Below, piece by piece: positions 62,832 to 64,000 of a stretch of DNA of 64,000 bases. The notes below the pieces were generated by a model. It worked only from the letters and a program-made list of their open reading frames with translations. It ran no database searches and was not told the origin of the DNA. Positions within the stretch are counted from its first letter, which is position 1, and every line of letters starts with the position of its first letter. The DNA is from Methylocystis echinoides. Its GTDB lineage: Bacteria > Pseudomonadota > Alphaproteobacteria > Rhizobiales > Beijerinckiaceae. A program made the translations under genes and the position numbers. Location of the stretch: assembly GCF_027923385.1 (NCBI RefSeq), contig NZ_BSEC01000001.1:1004501-1068500 (forward strand), in the 5' to 3' direction.

Positions 62832-64000
62832 ATGACCATGAGCCGCGATGACGACGCCACGGTCGAGGAGCGGAAGAACCCGCCAAAGACCGGGGAGGGA
62901 TCGGCGCGGAAGTCCAAATCGGACAAGAAGCCTGCGCGCAAGGCCAAGTCGCAGAAGAAGGGCGAGAAGGCGGACAGGGTCGTCGCTCCCGCCGCCCCGG
63001 CGGCGGCCGAACCCAAGCCGGCCGAAGCGGCGGCCGAACCCAAGCCGGCTGAAGCGCCGGCCGAACCGAAGCCGGCCCAGGCGGCGGCCGGACGGAAGCC
63101 GGCTGAAGCGGCGGCGCGAGAGCCGTCCCCCACCGTCGCGGTCCCGCCGATTTCGACGCTGACAGCGGTCGATTTCGAGGTCATGGCGGAAAACATGGCC
63201 CAGCTCGTCGATCAGGGACGCAAGGCCATCGCCGCGGCGATCGGCAACGCCGAAGCCGGCGGGCCGCGCAGCGAGCTTGCCGCCAATGTCGCGGACGCCA
63301 CCAAGACGCTCGGGGTCGTGGCCGAATACTGGCTGGCCAAGCCCGAACGCGCGGCGATCGCACAGGCCGAACTTTACGGCGGTTTGAGCGAAATCTGGCG
63401 GCAGACGATGCGCCGCTATACGGGCGAGGACGTGCCGCCGATCGTGCGGCCGGAGCCCGGGGACAAGCGCTTCGAGTCGCCCGAATGGGAGCAGAGCCCC
63501 TTCTTCGACTGGCTGCGGCAGTCCTATCTCCACGCGTCCCGCTGGGCCGGCGAGATGGTCGACAAGGCCGAGGGGCTCGATCCCCACACCCGCGCCAAGG
63601 CGGCCTTTTACACGCGGCTGATCTCCAGCGCGGTGTCGCCGTCGAATTTCGTCCCGACGAATCCCGAACTGCTGCGCGCCACCATCGAGAACAAGGGCGA
63701 AAATCTCATTCGCGGCATGAAGATGCTTGCGGAGGACATTTCCGCCGGCCACGGCATGCTGAAGATCCGGCAGAGCGACGACACGAAGTTTCGTCTCGGC
63801 GTCGATCTCGCGACGACGCCCGGCAAGGTTGTATGGCGCAATGACGTGATGGAGCTGATCCAATATGCGCCGACGACCGAAGAGGTCTATCGCCGGCCTC
63901 TGCTGATCACGCCGCCCTGGATCAACAAGTTCTACGTGCTCGATCTCAACCCCGAGAAGAGCTTCGTGCGCTGGGCGGTGGCGCAGGGCTTCACGGTCTT
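62832..64000 (+). CDS. phaC: Class I poly(3-hydroxyalkanoate) synthase, partial
   Basis: The beginning of a PHA synthase, read to the window edge without a stop (about 390 residues visible). The first 100 residues are an unusual extension: a Lys/Arg-rich stretch followed by four 9-residue repeats of AEPKPAEAA type (residues 59-94). The conserved N-terminal domain follows (WLRQSYLHASRWAGEMVDKA, then SPSNFVPTNPELL). After it come GENLIRGMKMLAEDIS and the start of the alpha/beta-hydrolase fold, PLLITPPWINKFYVLDLNPE then KSFVRW. The catalytic Cys lies beyond the window. It polymerises hydroxyacyl-CoA at granule surfaces. Confidence 0.93.
   Translation, partial: MTMSRDDDATVEERKNPPKTGEGSARKSKSDKKPARKAKSQKKGEKADRVVAPAAPAAAEPKPAEAAAEPKPAEAPAEPKPAQAAAGRKPAEAAAREPSPTVAVPPISTLTAVDFEVMAENMAQLVDQGRKAIAAAIGNAEAGGPRSELAANVADATKTLGVVAEYWLAKPERAAIAQAELYGGLSEIWRQTMRRYTGEDVPPIVRPEPGDKRFESPEWEQSPFFDWLRQSYLHASRWAGEMVDKAEGLDPHTRAKAAFYTRLISSAVSPSNFVPTNPELLRATIENKGENLIRGMKMLAEDISAGHGMLKIRQSDDTKFRLGVDLATTPGKVVWRNDVMELIQYAPTTEEVYRRPLLITPPWINKFYVLDLNPEKSFVRWAVAQGFTV

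Overview
The window is GC-rich DNA, dense in genes, from an alphaproteobacterium, most likely of the order Hyphomicrobiales (Rhizobiales). Three things point there: a rhizobial-type flagellar cluster (FtcR, FlaF, FlbT, short FlgD, in the order flgE-flgK-flgL-flaF-flbT-flgD-fliQ-flhA-fliR), a nearly complete hopanoid locus (hpnB, C, D, E, shc/hpnF, G, H), and a PmtA-type phospholipid methyltransferase with class I PHA synthase. A Beijerinckiaceae/Methylocystaceae-like host would fit, but this is inference; no diagnostic methane or methanol oxidation gene is present.

Layout. 1-3.5 kb: a SulP transporter cut by the window edge and an OmpR-type two-component pair. 3.6-6.4 kb: aminopeptidase P and PrmA. 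6.5-10.5 kb: a P-loop GTPase-like protein, a second protein whose N-terminus resembles GTPase-associated (GAP1) proteins, and a convergent coiled-coil membrane protein; together these are a candidate GTPase-centred system. 10.8-20.7 kb: the hopanoid locus, interrupted by an orphan antitoxin-like HTH gene, a Rieske protein and an unknown gene. 20.8-25.9 kb: pyrF, pmtA, a small HNH gene partly built from a repeat, dnaJ and dnaK with a probable RpoH promoter. 26-32 kb: an RND efflux pair with a TetR regulator, and a nitrilase-family amidase. 32-41.3 kb: ihfA, an SbmA/BacA-type ABC exporter, rlmE, an MFS pump, radC, map, opgC, a molybdopterin-binding domain protein and gpt.

41.33-41.64 kb holds the most striking element: a tRNA-Leu(UAA) gene split between U34 and A35 by a 220-nt group I intron, followed by a small AT-richer islet with an HNH protein. 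42.8-49.1 kb: an amino-acid permease, a PLP-fold protein, a His-rich secreted protein, an SGNH hydrolase, an SmbP-like histidine-repeat protein, a DUF3775-like protein and alanine dehydrogenase. 49.2-61.1 kb: the flagellar regulator FtcR, a few unknown small genes and a long leftward flagellar operon. 61.2-64 kb: a PilZ-like protein, two small unknowns and the start of a PHA synthase with a Lys/Ala/Pro-rich repeat tail.

Two families of dispersed palindromic repeats occur between genes: one built on CCCTCTCCCCGC, the other on CGTCATTGCGAG. Most long open frames opposite these genes are compositional shadows and are omitted. Functional statements rest on family recognition by eye; no database search was run.
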